From Arenibacter sp. F26102 (lineage in GTDB: Bacteria > Bacteroidota > Bacteroidia > Flavobacteriales > Flavobacteriaceae), in assembly GCF_023015865.1 (NCBI RefSeq), contig NZ_JALKBC010000003.1, forward strand, positions 248,001 to 312,000: DNA of 64,000 nt, read 5' to 3'. The position numbers were made by a program, and so were the translations under genes. The number at the start of each line of letters is the position of its first letter. The first letter of the stretch is position 1. A model generated the notes under the pieces. That model was given only the letters and a program-made list of their open reading frames with translations, was not told the DNA's origin and made no database searches. Of the stretch, positions 8,173 to 16,344 are shown one piece after another.

Positions 8173-11100
8173 ATGAGTTTTTTAAATTCAGTATTAAAGG
8201 TATTTGTAGGGGATAAATCAAAGAAAGATGTCAAGGACCTACAACCTTTAGTCGACCAAATAAAATCTTTCGAAGCTGCCTTGGAAAAATTAAGCCACGA
8301 TGAACTTCGAGATAAAACAACTTTTTTTAAAAATAAGATAAAAGAAGACTGTAAAGCACTTAATGAGGAGATAGATAAATTACTAAATGAGGTAAAGGAA
8401 TCTTCCGATATAGACAAAAACGAGGATATTTACGCGAACATAGACAAACTAAAGGAGGAAATTTATACCATTTCCGAAAAGGCCTTAACGGAAATGTTGC
8501 CCGAAGCCTTCGCCGTAGTAAAGGAAACTGCAAAACGTTTCACCAATAATGAAACCCTAACGGTAAAAGCCACTGAGCACGATAGATTGCTGTCCGGCTC
8601 TAAAGATTATGTTACCCTTAATGGCGAACAGGCTATTTGGAAAAACTCCTGGGATGCTGCAGGTAAGCAAGTTACCTGGGACATGGTTCATTACGATGTA
8701 CAATTAATTGGCGGTATAGCCCTGCACCAAGGTAAGATTGCTGAAATGCATACAGGGGAAGGTAAAACCTTGGTAGCTACCCTCCCTTTGTATTTAAATG
8801 CACTAACCGGAAATGGAGCGCATTTGGTAACGGTAAACGACTACCTGGCAAAAAGGGATAGTGCCTGGATGGCTCCTATTTTTGAGTTCCACGGACTTTC
8901 GGTAGACTGTATCGACAAACATCAACCTAATTCTGACGGACGTAGGGCGGCCTATAACTCAGATATTACCTACGGCACCAATAATGAATTTGGCTTTGAT
9001 TATCTCAGGGATAACATGGCACATACGCCCAGCGATCTGGTTCAACGACCACATAATTACGCCATAGTGGATGAGGTAGATTCGGTACTTGTAGATGATG
9101 CCCGTACCCCTTTGATTATCTCTGGTCCAGTACCTGAAGGAGATCGTCACGAATTTAATGAACTAAAACCAAAAGTAGGTGATATCGTCAACAAGCAACG
9201 CGCCTATTTAACAGGAGTTTTGGCGGAAGCCAAAAAATTAATTACCGAGGGCGACACCAAAGAAGGTGGTTTCCTGTTGCTTAGAGTACATAGAGGTCTT
9301 CCGAAGAACAAGGCTTTGATCAAGTTTTTGAGTGAAGAAGGGGTAAAACAACTACTTCAAAAGACCGAGAATTTTTACATGCAGGATAACAACCGTGAAA
9401 TGCCAAAGGTAGATGAAGAACTTTGGTTTGTTATTGATGAAAAGAACAATCAGATAGAACTTACCGAAAAGGGAGTGGAATATTTATCCGGGGATGGCGA
9501 CAAGGACTTTTTTGTAATGCCGGATATTGGTAGTGAAATAGCCAAAATTGAAAATCAAGAGCTTGAAATAAACAAGGAAGCAGAATTAAAGGAAGAATTG
9601 TTCAAGGATTTTGCCATTAAAAGCGAACGCATCCATACCATGAACCAACTTTTAAAAGCTTACACCCTTTTTGAAAAAGATGTGGAGTATGTGGTTATGG
9701 AGAATAAGGTAATGATCGTGGATGAACAAACGGGCCGTATTATGGATGGCCGTCGTTATTCGGACGGATTGCACCAAGCCATAGAGGCCAAGGAAAATGT
9801 AAAGATCGAAGCCATGACCCAGACCTTTGCCACGGTAACCCTTCAGAATTACTTTAGGATGTACAGCAAACTGGCAGGGATGACAGGTACAGCAATAACG
9901 GAAGCGGGAGAGTTTTGGGAGATATACAAGTTGGATGTTATGGAGATTCCTACCAACAGACCCATTGCACGTGATGACAGACAGGACTTGATCTATAAAA
10001 CCAAACGTGAAAAGTACAATGCCATAATAGATGAGGTAACCAAAATTTCACAGTCCGGTAGACCGGTACTTATTGGTACTACCTCTGTAGAAATCTCTGA
10101 ATTACTTTCCCGTATGTTGACCATTAGGAAAGTACCACACAACGTACTTAACGCCAAATTGCACAAAAAGGAAGCAGACATAGTTGCGGAAGCAGGTAAT
10201 GCAGGCATAGTTACCATAGCCACTAACATGGCCGGTCGTGGTACCGATATAAAACTAAGCCCGGAAGTAAAAAAAGCAGGAGGTTTGGCTATCGTAGGTA
10301 CCGAACGTCACGATTCCAGAAGGGTAGACAGGCAGCTTAGAGGGCGGTCAGGACGTCAGGGAGATCCGGGAAGCTCGCAATTCTACGTTTCCTTGGAAGA
10401 TAACCTTATGAGATTATTTGGATCGGACAGGGTAGCCAAAATGATGGATAAAATGGGCTTGGAAGAAGGCGAGGTAATACAGCATTCCATGATGACCAAA
10501 TCTATTGAGCGGGCGCAGAAAAAAGTAGAGGAAAACAATTTTGGTGTGCGTAAAAGATTGTTGGAATATGATGATGTAATGAACGCCCAAAGGGAAGTAG
10601 TCTACAAAAGAAGACGCCATGCCTTACAAGGAGAGCGTTTAAAAGTAGATATTGCCAACATGATCTATGACACCTGTGAGGTAATTGCGGACACCAATAA
10701 GGCAGCCAGCGACTATAAAAACTTTGAGTTCGAACTTATAAAATATTTCTCCATAACCTCTCCCATCAGCGAAAACGAATTTGCAAAAATGGGTGTTCAG
10801 GAAATGGCGAATGTCATTTATAAGACAGCCTTTACACATTACAAGGACAAAATGGAGCGCAACGCTGCCACGGCGTTCCCAGTAATAAAAAATGTGTATG
10901 AGGACAATGCCAATAAGTTTGAAAGGATTGTAGTACCATTTACAGATGGCATTAAATCCTTGAACGTGGTTACCAATCTTCAGGAAGCTTATGAAAGTAA
11001 CGGCAAACAATTGATAACAGATTTCGAAAAGAATATTTCCCTTGCCATTATCGACGATTCATGGAAAACACATTTGCGAAAAATGGACGAGTTAAAACAA

Positions 11101-11532
11101 TCCGTTCAATTGGCTGTGCATGAACAAAAAGATCCTTTGTTGATTTACAAATTTGAGGCCTTTGAACTCTTCAAAGGAATGATCGAAAAGGTGAACAAGG
11201 AAATTGTTTCATTTTTATTCAAAGGGGAGTTACCTAATCAAAGTCCAGAAATTCAAGAGGCCAGAAATATTCGTAGGCCCAAGGAAAACTTGAAGACCTC
11301 GAAGGAAGAAATTCCAAACAGTGATGAAATGTCCGCCCAAAGCAGGGCCGTAGGCCAGAACCAAGGTGGACGGCCACAGGTAACGGAAACCATTGTAAGG
11401 GAAAAAGCCAAAATAGGTAGAAACGAAAGAGTAACCATTAAGAATGTAATATCTGGCGAAAGCAAGACGGTAAAATATAAGCAAGCAGAGCCATTATTGG
11501 AAAAAGGAGAGTGGGTAATAATAGAAGAATAA
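8173..11532 (+). CDS. secA: Preprotein translocase ATPase SecA
   Basis: A 1119-residue SecA, the motor that drives preproteins through SecYEG. Walker A is MHTGEGKT (192-199); the DEVDSVLVDDARTPL stretch, GRGTDIKL and the QLRGRSGRQGDPG helicase motif are present. It is longer than the ~900-residue E. coli protein because of an insertion around residues 355-490, usual for Bacteroidota. The C-terminus lacks the zinc-binding CxC-x8-CH tail and ends instead in KYKQAEPLLEKGEWVIIEE. A TAnnTTTG -7 element (TAATTTTG, 8051-8058) lies upstream without a clear -33 box. A strong terminator follows. Confidence 0.97.
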   Translation: MSFLNSVLKVFVGDKSKKDVKDLQPLVDQIKSFEAALEKLSHDELRDKTTFFKNKIKEDCKALNEEIDKLLNEVKESSDIDKNEDIYANIDKLKEEIYTISEKALTEMLPEAFAVVKETAKRFTNNETLTVKATEHDRLLSGSKDYVTLNGEQAIWKNSWDAAGKQVTWDMVHYDVQLIGGIALHQGKIAEMHTGEGKTLVATLPLYLNALTGNGAHLVTVNDYLAKRDSAWMAPIFEFHGLSVDCIDKHQPNSDGRRAAYNSDITYGTNNEFGFDYLRDNMAHTPSDLVQRPHNYAIVDEVDSVLVDDARTPLIISGPVPEGDRHEFNELKPKVGDIVNKQRAYLTGVLAEAKKLITEGDTKEGGFLLLRVHRGLPKNKALIKFLSEEGVKQLLQKTENFYMQDNNREMPKVDEELWFVIDEKNNQIELTEKGVEYLSGDGDKDFFVMPDIGSEIAKIENQELEINKEAELKEELFKDFAIKSERIHTMNQLLKAYTLFEKDVEYVVMENKVMIVDEQTGRIMDGRRYSDGLHQAIEAKENVKIEAMTQTFATVTLQNYFRMYSKLAGMTGTAITEAGEFWEIYKLDVMEIPTNRPIARDDRQDLIYKTKREKYNAIIDEVTKISQSGRPVLIGTTSVEISELLSRMLTIRKVPHNVLNAKLHKKEADIVAEAGNAGIVTIATNMAGRGTDIKLSPEVKKAGGLAIVGTERHDSRRVDRQLRGRSGRQGDPGSSQFYVSLEDNLMRLFGSDRVAKMMDKMGLEEGEVIQHSMMTKSIERAQKKVEENNFGVRKRLLEYDDVMNAQREVVYKRRRHALQGERLKVDIANMIYDTCEVIADTNKAASDYKNFEFELIKYFSITSPISENEFAKMGVQEMANVIYKTAFTHYKDKMERNAATAFPVIKNVYEDNANKFERIVVPFTDGIKSLNVVTNLQEAYESNGKQLITDFEKNISLAIIDDSWKTHLRKMDELKQSVQLAVHEQKDPLLIYKFEAFELFKGMIEKVNKEIVSFLFKGELPNQSPEIQEARNIRRPKENLKTSKEEIPNSDEMSAQSRAVGQNQGGRPQVTETIVREKAKIGRNERVTIKNVISGESKTVKYKQAEPLLEKGEWVIIEE

Positions 11533-11572
11533 GAAAACCCCTACTCTTCACAAAAGTTGCTCAATATCCAAT

Positions 11573-11607
11573 AAAAAAGCGACGACCCCATAGGTCGTCG
11601 CTTTTTT
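11573..11607 (+). terminator. Strong Rho-independent terminator after secA
   Basis: A perfect 15-base-pair stem: AAAAAAGCGACGACC (11573-11587) and GGTCGTCGCTTTTTT (11593-11607), around a five-base loop. The A and T runs at the two ends allow it to act in both directions. Confidence 0.95.
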
Positions 11608-11842
11608 ATTGTCCGAATTTTAATATAATTATGATACAACTAAAGCATTTTCCTACGGGAAAGGAAATATTGGGAATGCAGAACGAATATGAAAAATCTT
11701 GGACGAAAGTTCACCAATAAAAAATTCAGGTAACTTTTCGGTGGCAAATAACATAAAAATATTGTTTTAACCTTAAAATTCATCACGCTTTAATTCAAAC
11801 TATTATCTTTACCTTCAGAATACAACCATTAACCGCTTTTTA

Positions 11843-13051
11843 ATGCAAATACCCATTCAGGATCAGTACCGACTAAAGGACAAAGTCCGTTTAACGTTAA
11901 GGGTTAACTATATCTCCTCTGTCCTCTCAATTGTTTTCGGTATTGTCTGCATATATTTTCTTAAAATCACCCAAATTATCCCAGCTACTTTTATTGTTTT
12001 CGGTATACTAAATTTAGTTAACACCCTTTTGTTCCACAAACATAATACACTTGGGATTACCTATAATTTTACTTCAATAATGGCCTTGGCGGCCTCAGTT
12101 GTAATTACCTTATACAGCGGCGGAATTAACAGTCCCTTTATTTTTGTACTGGCATTGGTGGTCTTTGCCGGATACATCAGCACAAAGGTATATGGAAGGG
12201 TTTACCTCAACTTAAACCTGCTCATTATTATTCTTATATATTCCCAGAGCATGGCGGAATTTAATTTTACAGAAAACGTTGTCCCTGTTGAAAGTAAAAA
12301 CATGTTTGCACTTTTTAGCATTCTGTTCTCCGTTTATCTCTTAGGGGGAGTTATTGGAAAAAATCTCCTTAAAGCACATAACGAACTTCACAAGATCCGA
12401 AATGAAAATGAGGCCCGTATCAAGGAAAAGGACACTCTTTTAAAGGAAATACACCACAGGGTAAAAAACAATCTGCAGACGGTATCTAGCTTACTCAGTC
12501 TTCAATCCAGAAGTATTGAGGAGCCTAGAATTAAAACCTTGATAAAAAGTAGTCAAAATAGGGTGATTTCAATGGCTATGGTGCATGAAATGTTGTATAT
12601 GCGACATGATCTGTCCAAAATTGAATATAAGTCCTATGTAGAGGAACTAAGTGATTATTTGTTAAGATCCTTCAAAGGCACTGACAACAATATAACCTTG
12701 AACATTATTATCCCAGATGTTAAATTGGGGATCGACACGGCCATACCGTTAGGTCTTTTGATCAATGAAGTAATTACCAATGCCCTAAAATATGGTATAA
12801 AGGACAACGACGAGGGTGAAATACATATAGAACTTCTAAAGTCCAATAGTAAGGATTATGTTCTTTACATTGGTGACAATGGCGAAGGCTTTCCTGAGAA
12901 TATAAGCCATAAGAATACAAAATCCTTGGGACTAAAACTTATCCATAATCTGGCCCGACAATTAAAAGGGACCATAAATAGGGATTTGTCAAAAAAAGGC
13001 ACAAACTACATTGTGAAATTTTCCGATATACAACATAAATTCAAGACTTAA
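11843..13051 (+). CDS. Membrane sensor histidine kinase, HisKA_2 type
   Basis: A 402-residue protein. Residues 20-175 hold about six hydrophobic helices with no obvious periplasmic sensor. A short coiled linker leads to the HisKA_2 dimerisation motif KEIHHRVKNNLQTVSSLLSL, whose phospho-acceptor is His204 or His205. The ATPase domain follows with LLINEVITNALKYG (N box), GDNGEGFPE (G1) and GLKLIHNLARQLKG (G2). HisKA_2 kinases usually lack an attached receiver and signal to LytTR or output-only regulators; no response regulator lies next to it. It stands alone after the secA terminator. Confidence 0.9.
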   Translation: MQIPIQDQYRLKDKVRLTLRVNYISSVLSIVFGIVCIYFLKITQIIPATFIVFGILNLVNTLLFHKHNTLGITYNFTSIMALAASVVITLYSGGINSPFIFVLALVVFAGYISTKVYGRVYLNLNLLIIILIYSQSMAEFNFTENVVPVESKNMFALFSILFSVYLLGGVIGKNLLKAHNELHKIRNENEARIKEKDTLLKEIHHRVKNNLQTVSSLLSLQSRSIEEPRIKTLIKSSQNRVISMAMVHEMLYMRHDLSKIEYKSYVEELSDYLLRSFKGTDNNITLNIIIPDVKLGIDTAIPLGLLINEVITNALKYGIKDNDEGEIHIELLKSNSKDYVLYIGDNGEGFPENISHKNTKSLGLKLIHNLARQLKGTINRDLSKKGTNYIVKFSDIQHKFKT

Positions 13052-13162
13052 GCCTTCCACTCCAACCCATCCAAATTCTTAATGGAATCCTTTTTTTGGT
13101 TTTCCAAATATTTTAAGATCGATCTTATTTCGACAAAAAAATGGCCATGTCGTTATGCCCAA

Positions 13163-13279
13163 TTACTTTTCCTGTTTCACAGGCACTTTTAAAGGACGGA
13201 GAATACCCTTTGTTTTGGGAAACGTAATTATATAACTAAGACAAAGGCAGATAAGAACTAAAATTGCAAATAACATCAT
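13163..13279 (-). CDS. 38-residue membrane peptide, copy A
   Basis: A short frame on the minus strand, ATG at 13277-13279 and stop at 13163-13165, encodes a hydrophobic helix (MMLFAILVLICLCLSYIITF) followed by PKTKGILRPLKVPVKQEK. It aligns without gaps to a second peptide at 18951-19067; I count 17 identical positions of 38, including Cys11, Cys13, the FPK triplet and the basic tail. That conservation, and the same position just downstream of a paralogous small secreted protein (52 bases away here), argues that it is translated. Function unknown; it resembles small membrane peptides that accompany a secreted partner. Confidence 0.6.
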   Translation of the reverse strand: MMLFAILVLICLCLSYIITFPKTKGILRPLKVPVKQEK

Positions 13280-13331
13280 AGTGGTCCAATTTGATACTAC
13301 CTATTTAGCGTAGTAGGTTAATTATTGAGTA

Positions 13332-13556
13332 TTAAGCCAATTTAGCTTTGTTTAATTTGGTTGTAAAAGACAATTCCTTTGTTACCCTAGAATTCTTGAA
13401 CATATACAATCGGGCAACACTATTTTCATTATTCACGGCAACTACTGTAACGATATTCATGGCAACGGGCTCAACTTTTACCTGGCTATTATCGTTTTGT
13501 GCCTGAGCGGCCAAACCCATAAAAAGAATGAAGATTAAAGTTAAAATGGTTTTCAT
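13332..13556 (-). CDS. Small secreted protein, paralogue 1 of 3
   Basis: A 74-residue protein with a clear signal peptide ending AQAQ (MKTILTLIFILFMGLAAQAQ). The mature part is about 54 residues and ends with the shared block VARLYMFKNSRVTKELSF, then TKLNKAKLA. Two paralogues lie at 19089 and 22993. Compared with them it has a five-residue deletion in the centre, where they read KQEVAVKNEN. I chose the internal ATG at 13554-13556, because the longer upstream frame has no family match and all three copies share this start and leader. Function unknown; no cysteine or catalytic motif is visible. Confidence 0.8.
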   Translation of the reverse strand: MKTILTLIFILFMGLAAQAQNDNSQVKVEPVAMNIVTVVAVNNENSVARLYMFKNSRVTKELSFTTKLNKAKLA

Positions 13557-13557
13557 G

Positions 13558-13592
13558 ACTTGCGTTTTGTTATATATATAACTTGGGCAAGT
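13558..13592 (-). promoter_or_regulatory. Nested inverted-repeat leader of paralogue 1
   Basis: Immediately before the start codon, read in the gene direction, the arms ACTTGC and GCAAGT enclose the perfect palindrome GTTATATATATAAC (13569-13582). The same 35-base arrangement precedes paralogues 2 and 3 although the bases between the elements vary. The rest of this 387-base intergenic region holds a diverged version of the more distant repeat block (roughly 13700-13730) and, at its other end, the TetR operator. Confidence 0.65.
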
Positions 13593-13905
13593 GTGTTTTT
13601 CTAGGTTCCAATTCGTTGAAAAACAGGGTTTTTCGTTGAGTTGAAAAATGTCTGTTGAAGTGTTAATAAATGCCGCTAAACGCAGGGAGGGCCAAAATCC
13701 ATTTAGCGGTAAAACATGAATTTCAGCGTTAGTCAAAGGTTGGTGAGCCAAATAATTAAAATGTTCCTGGGCCAATAGGAAAAACTTAGTAGTTGGAAAA
13801 AATATAATCCGTGACCTTCCTTCCACGGGCCAACAATAAGTATTGCGCTACTATTGCCAATTCACCCCACTCAAATTAAATAAATGTTAAAACACCCTAT
13901 TATTT

Positions 13906-13921
13906 CTAAACGATTGTTTAG
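13906..13921. promoter_or_regulatory. TetR-family operator, autoregulatory copy
   Basis: CTAAACGATTGTTTAG is an inverted repeat with arms CTAAAC and GTTTAG, 22 bases before the TetR gene. It overlaps a TAGTTTTG -7 element (13919-13926), so binding would block transcription. The exact reverse complement lies before the AhpD-like gene at 14582. Confidence 0.8.
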
Positions 13922-13943
13922 TTTTGTCCCGTAGTTAGAGATT

Positions 13944-14507
13944 ATGGCAAGAAAGAAGGCATATATAGAAGAAGAGGTTATTGAAAAGGCAATGCGCTTA
14001 TTTTGGCGCAACGGTTACGAATCCACCTCCATGCAAATGCTTGAAAAAGAAATGGGCATTAACAAGTTTTCTATCTATTCTAGTTTTGGAAGTAAGCATG
14101 GTGTTTTTTTGGAAAGTCTAAAAAGCTACAAAAAAAAGGTTAATAGCATCTTTGAAAAATTTAAAAACTCAACCAATGGTGTTGAGGGCATTAAAGAATT
14201 TTTTTATGACTCCGTAAATCTATGTTATCAGGAAGGAAATCAAAAAGGCTGTTTAATAAGCAATACTTACAATGAGTTTTCAGAAACCGAAGATGATTTG
14301 GTAAAAGGGGAAATGACTTCTTTCATGGATAATCTTAAAACGCTATTGATTGCCAAATTGAGAATGGATGGAACCAAAGATGAAAAGACTATAACTAAAC
14401 AAGCTAATTTTTTATTATTGGCCAAACACGGTTTAGCTGCCGCTTCCAGAGTAAATAGTAGGCAAGAAATTGAAGACTATATTGAAATGACATTTAAAAA
14501 CCTTTAA
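13944..14507 (+). CDS. TetR/AcrR family transcriptional regulator
   Basis: A 187-residue repressor with an N-terminal TetR helix-turn-helix (residues 8-55): AMRLFWRNGYESTSMQML followed by MGINKFSIYSSFGSK. The C-terminal ligand-binding domain (GVEGIKEFFYDSV, KGCLISNTYNE) resembles the TetR_C_6 group of regulators that often sense electrophiles or xenobiotics. Matching operators lie before itself and before the next gene, so it very probably represses both. Ligand unknown. Confidence 0.9.
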   Translation: MARKKAYIEEEVIEKAMRLFWRNGYESTSMQMLEKEMGINKFSIYSSFGSKHGVFLESLKSYKKKVNSIFEKFKNSTNGVEGIKEFFYDSVNLCYQEGNQKGCLISNTYNEFSETEDDLVKGEMTSFMDNLKTLLIAKLRMDGTKDEKTITKQANFLLLAKHGLAAASRVNSRQEIEDYIEMTFKNL

Positions 14508-14527
14508 ACATTTTTTTTAACCGATAA

Positions 14528-14543
14528 CTAAACAATCGTTTAG
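14528..14543. promoter_or_regulatory. TetR-family operator, target copy
   Basis: CTAAACAATCGTTTAG is the exact reverse complement of the site at 13906-13921 and lies 38 bases before the AhpD-like gene. Flanking AA/TT extends the symmetry to AACTAAACAATCGTTTAGTT. Confidence 0.8.
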
Positions 14544-14581
14544 TTATTTTATATCAAGTACAACAATTAAAATTTGAAATT

Positions 14582-15139
14582 ATGACAACATTAAAAGTGC
14601 ACAACATTGAAACTGCTCCTGAAGCAAGTAAACCATTATTGGAAAAATCGCAAAAAGCTTATGGCATGATCCCCGGCCTGCATGGTGTCTTAGCTGGAGC
14701 TCCAGAAGTCCTGGATGCCTACCAAAAGCTCCATGAACTATTTGTAAACACATCTTTTAACGAAGAGGAATTAACCGTAGTATGGCAATCCATCAACGTT
14801 GAACACGCATGCCATTATTGTGTACCTGCACATACAGGAATAGCAAAAATGATGAAGGTAGACAATAGTATTACCGAAGCATTACGTACCGAAACAGCCC
14901 TTGAAAATCCAAAATTAGAGGCCTTACGAACCATGACATTGACCATAGTTCGCAATCGAGGAAACGTAACCCAAGAAAATCTGGAAACATTCTTTGCTGT
15001 AGGATACGAACAAAGGCACGTTTTGGAAATCATATTAGGTTTATCACAGAAAGTGATCAGTAACTATACAAATCATATTGCAAATACACCAATAGATGCA
15101 GCTTTCAAAAGTTTTGCATGGAAGAAGGAAACAGTATAA
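14582..15139 (+). CDS. AhpD-like alkylhydroperoxidase / CMD family protein
   Basis: A 185-residue protein of the carboxymuconolactone decarboxylase superfamily. The redox motif HACHYCVPAHTGIAKM gives CxxCxxxH as in AhpD-like peroxidases (cysteines near residues 78 and 81). It lies directly after a TetR gene with a shared operator, a common arrangement for inducible detoxification genes. A terminator follows 26 bases after the stop. It is unrelated in sequence detail to the shorter CMD protein at 886. Confidence 0.88.
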   Translation: MTTLKVHNIETAPEASKPLLEKSQKAYGMIPGLHGVLAGAPEVLDAYQKLHELFVNTSFNEEELTVVWQSINVEHACHYCVPAHTGIAKMMKVDNSITEALRTETALENPKLEALRTMTLTIVRNRGNVTQENLETFFAVGYEQRHVLEIILGLSQKVISNYTNHIANTPIDAAFKSFAWKKETV

Positions 15140-15165
15140 TTATAAAACCACAGGTCAACAGCTTT

Positions 15166-15194
15166 AAACCTTCCGTCTATTCGGAAGGTTTATT
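15166..15194 (+). terminator. Rho-independent terminator after the AhpD-like gene
   Basis: A ten-base-pair stem, AAACCTTCCG (15166-15175) and CGGAAGGTTT (15182-15191), with loop TCTATT and a short AT-rich run after it. Confidence 0.8.
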
Positions 15195-15265
15195 TATAAG
15201 ACAGGAAATAATATATAAAAAAATTGATTTAATAAATTCAATTAATATTTAAACAGCAAAAGGAC

Positions 15266-15574
15266 ATGATTAAATTAACAGTAATGTATCCGAATACGGA
15301 AGATTTAAAATTCAATAAAAAATATTACACCACTGAACATAGTCAATTACTTTCAGAGCTTTTGGGCGATGCAGTAAAGTCATCAGATATAAACGTAGGA
15401 CTTACGGGAGCAACTCCAGACCAGCCCGCACCATATTTAATAATTGCCAACCTTACTTTCGAATCCTTGGCATCGTTTCAACAGTCCTTTGGAGCAAATG
15501 CCGAAAAGATCCTGGCCGATCTACCAAATTTCACAAATGTTAATCCAGTAGTTCAAATTAGTGAGGTTTTATAA
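15266..15574 (+). CDS. EthD family protein
   Basis: A 102-residue dimeric alpha/beta-barrel-type protein. The N-terminal MIKLTVMYPN, the KKYYTTEHSQLLSEL segment with a conserved His, and the C-terminal FTNVNPVVQISEV are typical of EthD. Members are small accessory proteins in oxidation pathways, often of unknown catalytic role. It sits in a string of small stress or detoxification genes, with no operon partner closer than 85 bases. Confidence 0.8.
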   Translation: MIKLTVMYPNTEDLKFNKKYYTTEHSQLLSELLGDAVKSSDINVGLTGATPDQPAPYLIIANLTFESLASFQQSFGANAEKILADLPNFTNVNPVVQISEVL

Positions 15575-15659
15575 ATCTGAACTATTATTGCATTGGAAAA
15601 GGAGATAAAATTTGGTTTTCTCCCAATATAAAATAGATTATACATTAAAGAATAGAATT

Positions 15660-16307
15660 ATGGCCGAAAAAATTAAACTGGATATTGTTTCCGATGTGGT
15701 CTGCCCATGGTGTACCATAGGCTATAAACGTCTGGAAAAGGCAATTGCTGAATTAGGAATAGAAGATAAAATAGAGCTGGAATGGCAGCCTTTTGAACTA
15801 AATCCAAATATGCCAAAAGAGGGTCAGAACGTTCAAGAGCATCTTACCGAAAAATATGGTTCTAGTTTGGAAGACCAAAAACGCTCACAGGAATATATGG
15901 CCGAGGCAGGGGCAGAACTGGGATTTACCTTCGATTATTTTGATAAGATGAAGATTGTAAACACCAGGGACGCACATATTTTATTGGATTACGCAAAGGA
16001 AAATGGCAAACAGACCGAACTAAAAATGCGACTTATGGCTGCTTTTTTTAGCGAACGAAAAGATGTTTCCAAAAGGGAAGTACTTCTTCAGGAACTAGAG
16101 GTAGTGGGCCTAAATGCAGACGTGGCCATAGCCAGATTGGATAGTGACGATGCCCGTTATCAAGTACAGTCAAAAGAAACCTACTGGCAAAGTCTTGGGG
16201 TTTCCTCGGTCCCTACTATGGTATTCAATATGAAAAGTGCACTTACCGGAGCTCAACCCGTTGATGTCTACAAACAAGTTTTGACAGAGTTGCTTGAAGA
16301 AAAGTAA
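15660..16307 (+). CDS. DsbA-family oxidoreductase, FrnE-like
   Basis: A 215-residue thioredoxin-fold protein without a signal peptide, so cytoplasmic. The active site is VVCPWCTIGYKRLE, with CPWC near residues 15-18. The inserted helical domain and the late cis-Pro motif GVSSVPTMVFN match the FrnE/2-hydroxychromene-isomerase-like group. The ATG at 15660 was preferred; an in-frame TTG at 15612 would add 16 residues without family support. It may act in thiol redox stress; the substrate is unknown. Confidence 0.88.
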   Translation: MAEKIKLDIVSDVVCPWCTIGYKRLEKAIAELGIEDKIELEWQPFELNPNMPKEGQNVQEHLTEKYGSSLEDQKRSQEYMAEAGAELGFTFDYFDKMKIVNTRDAHILLDYAKENGKQTELKMRLMAAFFSERKDVSKREVLLQELEVVGLNADVAIARLDSDDARYQVQSKETYWQSLGVSSVPTMVFNMKSALTGAQPVDVYKQVLTELLEEK

Positions 16308-16344
16308 ATAATTAGCTATTGGGTATTAACCACAAAAAAACCAT

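Noticed and set aside
11511-11720. A 69-codon frame overlapping the end of secA and running through its terminator
   Set aside because: It covers the terminator stem, has no domain or signal peptide, and its start lies in secA; very unlikely to be a gene.
13557-13826. The upstream extension of the small secreted protein to 164 residues
   Set aside because: The extra 90 residues have no similarity to the two paralogues, whose shared signal peptide and leader fix the start at 13556.
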